Assembly: GCF_032854445.1 (NCBI RefSeq)
Contig: NC_088296.1
Location: forward strand, 560,001-624,000
DNA: 64,000 nt
From: Liolophura sinensis
Lineage: Eukaryota > Mollusca > Polyplacophora > Chitonida > Chitonidae
Direction: 5' to 3'
The stretch's first letter is position 1, and every line of letters begins with the position of its first letter. The notes beneath the pieces are model-generated. The model had not been told where the DNA came from and ran no database searches. It was given only the letters and a program-made list of their open reading frames with translations. The position numbers and the translations under genes are program-made. Below, in pieces: positions 54,669 through 64,000 of the stretch.

Positions 54669-55435
54669 TTTCGATGAAAAGATGAGTGCCCATGATCACA
54701 TACAGATACACATTCAATACGACCGCCGCCTTGGCCTCTTTTGTGATCCCTTCACCGCCGCCCTCCACGCGCCTCCCATTGCCATGCAGCTAGTCGTCAT
54801 CGGTTGTCATCAAGTCAAGCCAGAAATCTCATCCAGAGACACATCTGTTAGGCTGTTACGACCCTAACCACCTCTGGGTCCAGTTTCTTAATGGTTGAGC
54901 TGGCAAAGAACGCCCGGGCCTCTTTCTACTGCTGGTATTCCCGCAATCCCTGGCTGTACAGCTGATTGGAGACACCCCCTATCGTAAGATACACTTTGGT
55001 GATCTTTAGTGATTCAGACCTCCTGTTCCTCCATGCTCATGCTGCTGGAGGTTCAAACAGCATCAAGACACCCTTAAGCGATCTGGCTGGCACATTCAAG
55101 TTTATGTTCCATATCCCGTCGGACTTGTCTGTCGCCACTTTCCGGTGTCGGAGAACGCGATCATATAGTATGGAGATGTGCCCGGCTAACTGTTAGCCGA
55201 TCTGCCTGGCCAGATCCGGTTCGGTGACAGTATCGAACTCCAGATATTGTCGACGGTGTAAGCGGCGGCTTCAGCATCTGTCGTCTTCAGGACCCGGCCG
55301 TTATCGTTAAATACCAGTGCGTACTCAAGTGGGTCGGCCAAGACACTCCGATCGAAGGGCATATCGCTCTCGAAGAGTTCAAAATCCTGTGGGATGTGGA
55401 ACATCGCTATAGAGCTAGTTTTAGGCGTGGCGGCA
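54668..55435 (-). pseudogene. Relic major capsid protein, C-terminal two thirds
   Basis: Matches the complete capsid gene from about residue 130 on (FHIPQDFELFESDMPFDRSV, LEYALVFNDNGRVLKTTD), with many shifts. The N-terminal third is absent because the deletion joins this point to protein B. Confidence 0.8.
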
Positions 55436-55439
55436 GATT

Positions 55440-55690
55440 GCGCCGTCTTCGTGTTTCCCGGCTTGAAGATTAGATGGCCGACAGAACACAATTATAAGGC
55501 CGTCAGTATAATCGTGAAAACTCCGCCGCAGGGAGAACCAGTCGTTGAGAGCTGTCTGGAAAAAGTCAGAATCTTCGCAGCTAACCCCATGGATGTCGGA
55601 ACGATCTATCTCCAAAATTCTATCAGACAGCGGCGTTTGAGGGTAAGCGAGTATAAAGGTGATATAAACATAATCGACGCCACTATGTAA
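55440..55690 (+). pseudogene. Relic protein B, C-terminal part
   Basis: An open plus-strand stretch with SIIVKTPPQGEPVVESCLEK and IYLQNSIRQRRLRV..INIIDATM, matching the C-terminal region of the gene at 38,092-38,917 (QAQGDPIIRSSLEDIRVVIG). It begins exactly where the capsid fragment stops. Confidence 0.75.
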
Positions 55691-55699
55691 TGTGCACTA

Positions 55700-56265
55700 T
55701 GTGCCTGTACCCAAGGTTCGTGGATGAGAACTCCTTGACACCAACAGCTCCGACAGAGGGTGTGGTTGCATCTTCGGCGCAACGCCCATTGCCTGCAGTA
55801 TATTAGCGCTATACAGAAGCATTGAGAGACGCCAGGCGGGTTTTATATAAGAAGTACCGCCGTGGTGTGAATGTCGCAGATGCTTTCGACGCTATGATAG
55901 TTGGATCTTTTGGTCTGGTAGTGGCGGGCGTGGGGGTACTCTCTAGGGTGGTCGTGGCGCCTGCTGTCTTGGCAATGGATGCGACCGCCCTCGAATGCGG
56001 CTTGTGTAGCGCCGCTGTAAAATACGCTAGCCGTCGACACACAGTGAAGGCGAACAAGCATAACGCGATCCGGATATTGGCAGATGCTAAACTGAATAGC
56101 ATTCACGTGCATGTGTCCGCAGCAATAGTTGACGGCTCAGTTTCGGATCAGTTACAGCAGCGCAGTAAGAAATCGTCCAACTCCGTACAGATCGACCTAA
56201 AGGTGAAAGAAGAAATTTTGGCGCGTGATCGGCAGTTAGTACGCGCGCACCTGTCCGCGTCCTAG
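55700..56265 (+). pseudogene. Relic hydrophobic helper protein
   Basis: A 147-codon open segment (55,822-56,265) with RVLYKKYRRGVNVADAFDAM and the hydrophobic VAGVGVLSRVVVAPAVLAMD, homologous to 38,928-39,589. A stop near 55,803 cuts off the N-terminus. Compared with the complete element it lacks the stop at the LECG/GVLN position, so each copy has its own breaks. It reads through to LVRAHLSAS, showing where the intact C-terminus should end. Confidence 0.75.
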
Positions 56266-56385
56266 TGGGTACGCTAAGTTGTTTTGTAATGAACGCCGCC
56301 CTGTCAATATACACCCCTCCACCCTATACTACCCAGAAAACATGATGGGACTCCACCACAGGTCAACGGACCCTGCAGAGGAAGA

Positions 56386-56515
56386 AAAAATATATGCCGG
56401 AGTGGGAATCGAACCCCCACCCAGCCTAGCCTGGCCGCCTATGTCTACAGGGACCCTGCCAAGAAAGAAGAAAAATGTGCCCGGGGTGGGGATCGAACCG
56501 CCACGAAGCAACCAC
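56386..56515 (-). repeat. Two tandem tRNA B-box-like units
   Basis: Two repeats about 90 bp apart, each with a T-run-containing leader and a minus-strand B box: GGTTCGATTCCC near 56,406 and GGTTCGATCCCC near 56,495. Both are flanked by ATGCCGGAG / GTGCCCGGGG-type sequence and CCCTGC(A/C). They look like the T-arm ends of tRNA-like units with pol III T-stretch terminators on the minus strand. A cloverleaf could not be drawn for either. Confidence 0.45.
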
Positions 56516-56926
56516 TTTTTGCATATTATCTTTGGACCAGCATACTGCTATGTTGCGTTTACTTCCTGGTTCATCAATGTGCTATGACTACGACGTGTTA
56601 ACATTCTGCCTCAGCCATGTACTAACTTCACTTATGATTAGACCACACACTCAGAAATGGGTCATGCTGTCATCTATAAACTTTATGGTCAGCTTGTTAA
56701 CAAGCTGAGGCAAGTTGGTGTCAAGGTCAGCTGATGTAATATTCTGTAAGGGTTTGTTGTTTGGGGCGGTGGGGCGGGCCCTAGGCCCTAGGGGCTAGCC
56801 CAGATAACCACGCCCCGACGTACATGCACAATTCCCCCCAAAAACTTGTGTAGACAAACGCCCTCCGACGTACATTTATGTACGTGGGGCGGGGGGTGGC
56901 CCAGAACCCCCAGAACATGTACTACT

Positions 56927-57297
56927 TGTACTATATATACAGATAAATTCTACATACATACAATTTTCTAGATTATATATTATATTAACGTTATGGTTTT
57001 CGCGTTTTGTCTAAGGTTTGGTTCTTTTTGAGCTGTTGCCTAGAACATACCTTGGGTTTTTCCTACATGATTAAAAACAGTCAACTGCTTCTCTTGGCGG
57101 CTGGGGTGTGCGCGTGTTCGGGGAAGCCTGATAAACAATCATTGTCATTCATACAGCACAGCATTTTGAATTATATTTAAATTATATTTCATTATAAATT
57201 ACATACACCTCATAATGGCGCAGGCAAAATACTAAACAAACCCAGTAATAATCACTTAAAAAAGTACATTATCTGGAGCTGAGGTCACGGGAATTAA
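56927..57297. other. Non-coding, nothing recognised
   Basis: AT-rich spacer between the Polinton relic and SINE sequences. Confidence 0.5.
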
Positions 57298-57545
57298 TTC
57301 CCTTATTTATTTGAATGGCGTTTAATGTCGAACTCTAGCATTCATCCCTCATGTGGTAGTCAGCTTAGTGGATAGAGGAAACTGTACTGCCTAGAATAAC
57401 CCAACCAATGCCAGTTGCGTGAAAAATCCCCTGGCGTGAAGCAGCAGTTAAAACAACAATTGCTGCATTCAAATGGGCCGGGCCTGATAGTCGCAACCAG
57501 TCAGCGCTTTAACCATGTGAGGCATTGCGGTCTCCGAGCACAATG
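57298..57545 (-). mobile_element. tRNA-derived SINE, nearly full length
   Basis: Minus strand. The 3' tail lies at 57,298 (TTATTTATTTGAATGGCG on the plus strand) and the tRNA-like head near 57,500-57,545 (GGAGACCGCAATGCCTCACA, then the A box TGGTTAAAGCG). The head shows the family seen at 9.1, 24.1 and 58.7 kb is probably tRNA-derived. Confidence 0.55.
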
Positions 57546-57729
57546 AAATCAAGTTTGTCAGCGAAGACGAAATTACAGCATGAACTCAAATGTACTTGTA
57601 TTGATGTCTGTTTCAGACAACTCACACGACAGCTTCATAGTCTTAACAGAAAGACACACAGCTAGTAGTCACAACCTACCTGACCAATACTGGTGCATTA
57701 ATACGCAACACTATGAAAATAATAAAAAG

Positions 57730-57770
57730 TATGGCGTAAAACACCAATCACTAAATAAATAAATGAATAA
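57730..57770 (+). mobile_element. SINE 3' tail, opposite orientation
   Basis: TATGGCGTAAAACACCAATCACTAAATAAATAAATGAATAA is the SINE tail on the plus strand. Confidence 0.7.
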
Positions 57771-58064
57771 CAATTTCGGTATGTGTTCAGAATGCAGTCT
57801 TACATGATTTATACATTACTAGGCTGACGATTTTAGACATGCACAAGGCACTGTCTAGATTTCATTGTTTGTGAATGCCTATTGGACACCCATTTCGAAA
57901 GTTTAAATTAAGCAGTGAATTTACTGGGATAGTTGGAAGAAGGTCACACTTAGCCCATGGGGTCGTCAAAACATAATTAAAGACGTACAGCACAGATTTA
58001 AACCAGAGCAGCGACAGTGATAGTTGACAAATGGTCACGTGTAACCGCTGAAGCACGGCCTCTT
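57771..58064. other. Non-coding, nothing recognised
   Basis: No motif or gene. Confidence 0.5.
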
Positions 58065-58112
58065 GTCATGTTACCTCAGTCAGGGTTTTATTCTATTCAA
58101 CTAAATGCTTAA
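58065..58112 (-). repeat. Dispersed repeat R1 fragment
   Basis: TACCTCAGTCAGGGTTTTATTCTA is the reverse complement of the TAGAATAAAACCCTAACTGAGG block of copy 4. Confidence 0.6.
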
Positions 58113-58696
58113 ATAGTTCGACAGTTGATGTGTAATACGTAGGTATGTTTTATAAGGGCTATAGAGCTGTGAACTGACAAAACCTTCCCAGTTGAAGGAT
58201 TAATTTCCAATGTTTTGAGCGAACATCCGACGTAACTAACAAGGGAGGTAACTGTGTCTTCACTACATCCAGGCGACTGTCAATTGTTTAAAATATGCGT
58301 AGAGTGTGCATCCCATTTCCTGTTACCGGATTCGAACCGCATGCATATGTCCATTGTGTGCGTATGGGTACGTTTAAATGCATCGTATTTTACAAGATAC
58401 ACACTCTCTGTAGGCATATTTTTTCCTGTTTTTGTTTTCATAATTTAAGCACATGAAGGTTTTATAAAACATTGATGTTTGAAAACATTAGTTACAACGG
58501 CCTTGGTTACTTTCTCGTTGACATTTTAATCTACCCTACCTAGCAGTAGGACGCAGCGCTAATCTACATAATATTCTGTCCGGCATTTTTTCTCTCTGTG
58601 AATTAACACCAGAAAATGCTGTTTTATACCAAGCGTTCCGTTAGCATATAACACTTGCAACGTGGTTATTGCATGGCGTTAATATTTTATCTGACA

Positions 58697-58835
58697 TTTA
58701 TTTGATTGGTGTTTTTACACCGTACTCAAGAATATTTCACTTACACGACGGCGACCAGCATTTTGGTGGGAGAAGCCCGGTCAAAACTCACGTTCATCCG
58801 CAGGTTGCCGACAGACCTTTCCACGTACAGTATCT
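58697..58835 (-). mobile_element. SINE tail fragment
   Basis: TTTATTTGATTGGTGTTTTTACACCGTACTCAAGAATATTTCACTTACACGACGGCGACC through CATCCGCAGGTTGCC. Confidence 0.8.
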
Positions 58836-59559
58836 GTACATCGCACTCCCTTTAAAACACATAGCTCCAACATTTACTACCCTCAAAAGAGAAGAAAATT
58901 TAAAAATCAATCAAATACCATTGAAAAGAGTATGCATGTCCTTGTAGGTGCATTCCATAAAAAATGTACATCAAGCTGACAAATTATAAATAAAGTCAGC
59001 GCCAAAATCGACTGTTGGCGAATCCATTTTGCCTAAGGCCTAAGAACTACCCCTGAAGTCTTCTGTGTTAGGAGGAGAATTGCCGTGGGAAACCGCAGAC
59101 GGGCATTTCGTGCTGATGGACTCAGCGATTTATGCCAGCTTTGCCGTTTTCAAGCTTTACGTGTATGACGAGGAAAAATCGCAAAATTGTGCACCAGACA
59201 CCAAGAGATAGAAAAAATGTGCTCTTTTCAGATTATAGTGTCATGTTTTAATTTTTTCTTCTCCTTTAATCATTATATATTGGGTTTAATTGCCCGACTA
59301 GTTCTGCCCAGAAGTTGTTATATTTGTGTTTACATTAAACATATTTTATTCTATTTCTAGTTTTTGTTTATTAGCTTTTATTATTCTTTTTATATAAATT
59401 TTTATATTTCTTTATATTCAAATTATTATCCTACTGTATGTAGTGTTTAGAGCCTGTTTTATTCCGTACGATAATAAATAAGAAAATAAATAAATAAACA
59501 CAATGTAAGATTGCCATGGTGCTAGGGGTCATGTGGTTTGTTGCTTATGTGGTTTGACC
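58836..59559. other. Non-coding, nothing recognised
   Basis: Very T-rich from 59,240 to 59,420. Confidence 0.5.
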
Positions 59560-59705
59560 TAACCTGGTGTTTGTTAGGTCAAATAAGACCTAGCTGGGGT
59601 AAATTGACACCGTGTTTCTCAGGTTACACTTGATCATTTCCTGGAATAGCTGTCGTCGCTGCTCTGATTTTACTCTCTATGATATAGTCCATGTATAATG
59701 TAAAG
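59560..59705 (+). repeat. Dispersed repeat R1, copy 5 (partial)
   Basis: GGGTAAATTGACACCGTG and GATTTTACTCTCTATGATATAGTC(C)ATGTATAAT match copy 2 at 2235-2360. Confidence 0.5.
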
Positions 59706-60086
59706 CCGAATAGAACACCAGCTCGGTCAGACTAAGCGAGTTGACAATCTAAGCTGGCAACCGGCTGTGAAAGTGAGCTGCCGGTATATGTTTGTTCACC
59801 CACTTTTTGTGTTTTGTTCCAGGCAATCATTACCGTTGACAGCTAACCGGTATATGTACCTTGGCTATTGGCTTCCTGTCTGGTTTTGATTAGTTTACTT
59901 AAGGCTTTTTTCTTGTGTTAAGGTTGAGGTATTTGCACGGCAACTGTAGTTCTAACACAAGATCCCTTGTCGATCTTTGCAGTCGGGTCAATGATTTGCT
60001 GTTTTTTTTCACAAATGTTCATGCGACAGTAAAAAGCATGAAGTTGGGGGAAACGGCCTACTGTATGCTGTATTCCTGTACATTTT

Positions 60087-60112
60087 CACTCTTCAAAAAA
60101 AGAAACGCAAAA
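60087..60112 (+). repeat. Mariner terminal inverted repeat, left
   Basis: 26 bp, one mismatch to the right copy. Confidence 0.85.
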
Positions 60113-60412
60113 GGAAATTCAAAAATGATACTTACAATTTTGTACACATATGTTAACTCAAACAATTTTGTAGGGTTGCTCATTGTTACTGGAATGTTTC
60201 AGAAGATCATCCTTGACCAAACGCAACCAAAAATGATTTTGAACGGTTTTATCAATTAGGATTGTTATGATGTGCGTTGATGTCGTGCAGCACGAAGTTC
60301 AGGCACAATGATTGTTTGTCACGTGCAAAACATGAGTACAGCATGTGACTATAAAAGACCCAAACGAATCCCACAATTTTATCCAATATCTTTGCAAGTA
60401 CTATACACGAAA

Positions 60413-61420
60413 ATGGGACATCTCAACGCTGCCGGCCGAAACCAGGCAATTGGACGATTGCATGCTGGCGAATCAAAGGGTGAGGTGGCAAGGATCTTCA
60501 ACGTTCATCTCAGCACAATAACTCGGTTGTGGGATCGATTTCGTCAAACAAATTTGACAAATGACCGTCCAAGATTAGGAAGACCTAGAGTCACCAAACC
60601 TGCCCAAGATCGGTACATCCGGGTAACCCACCTACGTGACTGCTATCTTACCGCCCGGGACACAGCACAAGAACAGTTTGGAACCCGAAGAGTGTCCGAT
60701 CAGACAATCAGGAACCGTCTCCGAGAAGTAGGAATACGTGCCAAACGTCCAAAAGTTGCCCCCTCCTTGACACGACTACATCGACGTCGACGAGTGAGAC
60801 GGTGTACCACGGTGCTGCCATGGAACCTGGCAAACTGGAGGCGCATATGGTTTAGCGTTGAATTCCGTTATCTCCTCAGGCGACGTGATGGTAGAGACCG
60901 TGTCTACAGACGACGTCATGAACGTTTTGCTCCTCACTGCATCAGACAGGTGGACAGATTCGGTGGAGGGAGTGTTATGGTGTGGGGAGCGATCTCATAC
61001 ACCCGCAGATCGGAGCTTGTGCTTGTCCAAGGCAATCTGACGGCCAATCGCTACATCGAACAGATTCTCCGCCTGCACGTCCTTTGCCTTGTTGACCTTC
61101 AACTGCAGCTCTTCCAACAGGACAACGCCAGGCCCCACACAGCACGTGCCACCGTGGACTACCTGGCCAATAACAACATCAATACCCTTCCCTGGCCCTC
61201 CAAATCCCCGGATCTAAACCCAATGGAACACCTTTAGGATCAGATCGATAGACGGGTGCGTCGACTTCGTATTCCACCACAGAATCTTCAACAGTTGTTC
61301 CACATGCTGCAAGAGGAATGGAGAAGGATTCCACAACAAAACATCCAACGACTGATTCGATCTGTATCCAGGAGGTGTCGGACAGTGGTAGCAGCTGGAG
61401 GTGGTCATACGAGGTACTAA
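60413..61420 (+). pseudogene. Tc1/mariner transposase
   Basis: 336 codons from ATG 60,413 (MGHLNAAGRNQAIGRLHAGE) to TAA 61,418-61,420 with one in-frame TAG at 61,235. N-terminal helix-turn-helix domains (SKGEVARIFNVHLSTITRLW) bind the element ends, and GRPR lies between them. In the catalytic domain the first Asp motif, normally FSDES, reads FSVEF, so the first catalytic Asp is replaced by Val. The second Asp motif is intact (FQQDNARPHT). The third acidic region is WPSKSPDLNPMEHL followed by the stop in place of Trp. The loss of the Asp alone would kill cut-and-paste activity. Two flaws in an otherwise full-length frame indicate a moderately old copy. Confidence 0.9.
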
Positions 61421-61586
61421 CTTCAACACCACCTGGTGGACAGCAGTAATGACTGTCATGACTGTTATTCTCATGAAATATGGACAACATAGCAATGCAT
61501 TGCTCCACAAAATTTCATTTATGTATCTTTGTTTTCCGCTGATCTACACGTCCTTGAATAGCATCAAATTTACACTGATATTTGGG

Positions 61587-61612
61587 TTTTGCGTTTCTTT
61601 TTTTGAAGTGTG
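61587..61612 (-). repeat. Mariner terminal inverted repeat, right
   Basis: Reverse-complement partner of 60,087-60,112. Confidence 0.85.
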
Positions 61613-63890
61613 TCAGAATTGTGCTGGTGTACTCATCACAATATTTAGATCAACAATTAGAATAAGTGTGACGTAACTATCCAAATCACGGCCACGACCA
61701 TAAAGCGGTGAAACAAATTCAAAATCAAATTGACAATGAATGGATAAATGGCTGTTGCAATATTACAAAACATGTTTAAAGTAAGATGTTGGGAATAGTT
61801 TTCGGCATGATAATGAGAACATCCAAAATAAAACAATAAACGGATAAGTTTAAAACTAGTTAAAAATAAATATAGCAGGTATATATAATAAACAAAATTA
61901 TATTTAACGATATTGCCGAACAGCCCACAAATATTCATCACCAGCAATGATGTCAAATAAATCTAATACAGTTGACCGTGTAGAACTTTTGCCTAACACA
62001 AGCAAATCTATAGTCAACCAGGACATTTGATGATCACTACATCAAATACACTTCGGAGCACTGCTCTCATCGAAATGCGTCGAAACAGACATTCATATAC
62101 CAGCTGTCAACCATTATCGATGTTCCAGGTCAATAATCGCAAAGTCAATTCCGAATACAACGTTTAACACAAACCGCCTGAAAACAAAAGAAAACGTATA
62201 ATTTACGAAATTAGGTCAGCATCATGCAAAGAGGAACTGTCGATATGGAGTTTCCAGTGATGTTGGAAAGACGCAAGGTATATTTTAGTCGAACGAGTAA
62301 AACCAGTATTCATATTGTGTGCCATGCTCCTATATAAATTGTGAATAATCCAAGTATGCATTTGAGTTGCGGAGACGTAGGAAGTTGTAAATTCTATTTC
62401 GGGTGAGGCCAGCGGGCTTGAGCTCTGACTTGGCCTGATTTTCGCGTCAGCGGAAAATGGGCTGTTACACTTAAAAAACCGCTATTCAGGTCCGAACCGG
62501 TGTTATTGCCCGGGATTGAGTCATCTTACCCGCGAAGATGTGAAGGAAGTGACGTTGGTGCGCACGTGAAACACCCAATGAACGTGCAAGTCTCCGTCAA
62601 AGTTAGAAGACTTAATTTAGTGCCGGAATGGTGAAGCTTCCAAATAATACGTCAACGGATACACATTTTCCATGCTCGAATACGGTGGATACTCGCAAAC
62701 CACTATGTCCTAGACCTTGCCAAATTGTCCGCCCATGCTGGGAGTCTCACATGCTTCTATAAATTCCGTCCTCTAGGCCAGAAATTACGGATTGCTCCAG
62801 GTGCAACCAAGCTTACCTGTTCGCCGACAAAGAAAACTTCATACTTTGTTTGGGGTACAGGTTATAACAATACATTATTAACCTAACACTAAGTGGCATT
62901 TGCAGAACTGAAAACAAACAATATGTTTGCTCTACAAATATAGGGAGGCGTGCATCTAACGCGATGCAGCTGTAGCTATAAAAATAGCTCTACATGTATA
63001 CCATACTAGATTGAAATGACAATGCCTTCTCGGGTTGTTCTAACATCCGTTCAAGATTGATGTTTGGTGGGGTTGCCATGTTCGCATGTTAGTGACTTTC
63101 TATTGCAATGTAGCATCAGGCAGTTGCTTTAACGTGTCCAGGATGGACACTACCAAACTGTATGATATAAACTAGAGGGCACTCAGAAAGTGCAGACGTC
63201 CGGAAAGGAGGCTGACTTGTTTTTTCACTGACAGCTGTCACTACACAAACTTCTTTGAGCATATACATATATTAGCTACCATGCCGGAATTGTATTTGTT
63301 ATGATGGCTAAAAGTTGTCTGTCCGAAAAAGTCTTGCGTCTTCTGGCAGACAAATAAACAGACACAGATTAATGTGTCCCAAAGCCAAAAATGAGCCCGA
63401 AACTGCGCGTAAAGTTACTGACAGGTAAGCAGTCAGACAAACGCCGGATTATCACCCAAATCTCTTCAACATCAGTCCTCAACTATTCCACAGAGTTGCT
63501 GACACACAGGAAAAATGTTGACGGACAGACAGACAGGTAAACACTGGTTTATCACCAATACATAGTCAACTGACTCTTACCAGCATGAAGCTAAAGTTTG
63601 TTAACACCCATACATGCCTTTTTTCACATTCATTTGTGGACAGAGAGATGGAAAAATAATTTGCTGCGCAAATAATTTTGCAGGTCATTTGATCGGCTCG
63701 TAGGAAAAAGTTATTCGACAAAAGTGTAACTAATTATTTGCGCACAGCTTTATATGTTTCCATGTCCGAAAGAAATTTACCTAAGCTCTCCACAGGAAAT
63801 TTCCCATTTTATTCAAACAAAGTATTAATACGTGACACACAAAACTTCTCAAGCCCTCGAATAGGGACTGATTAAGGCAAATGAATGACG
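61613..63890. other. Non-coding, nothing recognised
   Basis: Long anonymous stretch. GACAGGTAAGCAGTCAGACAAACGCCGGATTATCACCCA near 63,420 and GACAGACAGACAGGTAAACACTGGTTTATCACCAA near 63,523 are loosely alike. No gene, RNA or mobile element recognised. Confidence 0.45.
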
Positions 63891-64000
63891 TGTTATGAGT
63901 GACCAGTTCTAGAGCAGTGACGTCTGATGTATTACAATTAACATATCACAGCATTTTTACCTAATTCTGCTGAAGCCATGGTGCCAGGGAGCGTGCACAT
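63891..64000 (+). repeat. Dispersed repeat R1, copy 6 (cut by window end)
   Basis: TACAATTAACATATCACAGCATTTTTACCTAATTCTGCTGAAGCCATGGTGCCAGGG matches 435-500 closely. Confidence 0.6.

Larger units (their letters stand above)
54365..56926. mobile_element. Internally deleted Polinton relic
   Basis: Carries, in the same order and orientation as the complete element, pieces of the ATPase (-), the major capsid protein (-), protein B (+) and the hydrophobic helper (+). The polymerase, integrase and all genes between capsid and protein B are missing. The right end is probably at 56,926: CCAGAACCCCCAGAACATGTACTACT resembles the true right terminus. The left end is lost. Confidence 0.8.
60087..61612 (+). 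mobile_element. Tc1/mariner transposon, 1.5 kb
   Basis: Terminal inverted repeats CACTCTTCAAAAAAAGAAACG(CAAAA) at 60,087-60,112 and the reverse complement of CACACTTCAAAAAAAGAAACG(CAAAA) at 61,587-61,612 differ at one base. The transposase frame lies between. A flanking TA target pair is not obvious on the left, so the extreme ends may be a few bases off. Confidence 0.88.

Noticed and set aside
58326-58338. Perfect tRNA B box (GGTTCGAATCC) on the minus strand
   Set aside because: No A box at a suitable distance and no cloverleaf can be drawn from the flanks, so it was not called a tRNA gene.
59915-60259. Plus-strand ORF of 114 codons before the transposase
   Set aside because: It spans the mariner left end into flanking DNA and has no motif.

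Overview
This is animal nuclear DNA, almost certainly from a mollusc. The signs are AT-rich non-coding sequence, phase-0 introns with GT/AG borders, LINEs ending in short CACT/ATTC tails, and repeated tRNA-derived SINE tails containing the ATTTGATTGGTGTTTTACGCC motif that is widespread in bivalve and gastropod genomes. Nothing points to a prokaryote. The species cannot be fixed from the sequence.

The only host gene I can support runs on the minus strand. It is an ankyrin-repeat gene with one 33-residue repeat per exon. Its start exon is at 46.2 kb; further exons lie at 40.6, 23.6, 21.5, 11.1, 9.8, 8.6, 6.5, 4.9 and 4.1 kb, and the gene runs off the left end. Two damaged exons (8.35 and 7.8 kb) and a triplicated 1.28-kb exon+intron unit (8.4-12.1 kb) show it growing and shrinking by segmental duplication. 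Its introns are packed with mobile elements.

The main accessory element is a 14.8-kb Polinton/Maverick (25,252-40,052). It has 85-bp terminal inverted repeats, a protein-primed-type DNA polymerase B, a retroviral-like integrase, an A32-type packaging ATPase, a double-jelly-roll-type major capsid protein and a set of structural genes. The polymerase and integrase are badly broken, while the capsid, ATPase and several small ORFs are still largely open. A tandem 831-bp duplication has created an in-frame chimeric gene from two neighbouring structural genes. A second, internally deleted relic of the same family lies at 54.4-56.9 kb.

Other elements are: a nearly complete 5.75-kb I/Nimb-like LINE (14,651-20,405, minus) nested with a 12-bp target duplication inside an older LINE (12.8-14.6 and 20.4-20.6 kb); a second LINE of that clade (49.3-52.9 kb, plus); a minus-strand Ty3/gypsy-type LTR element (41.7-44.7 kb) with the unusual order protease-integrase-reverse transcriptase and a tRNA-Pro-like primer site; a 1.5-kb Tc1/mariner with a broken transposase (60.1-61.6 kb); RT fragments at 0.7-1.2 and 3.6 kb; several SINEs; and a dispersed repeat family (R1). 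There is one 200-base assembly gap at 19,356-19,555.
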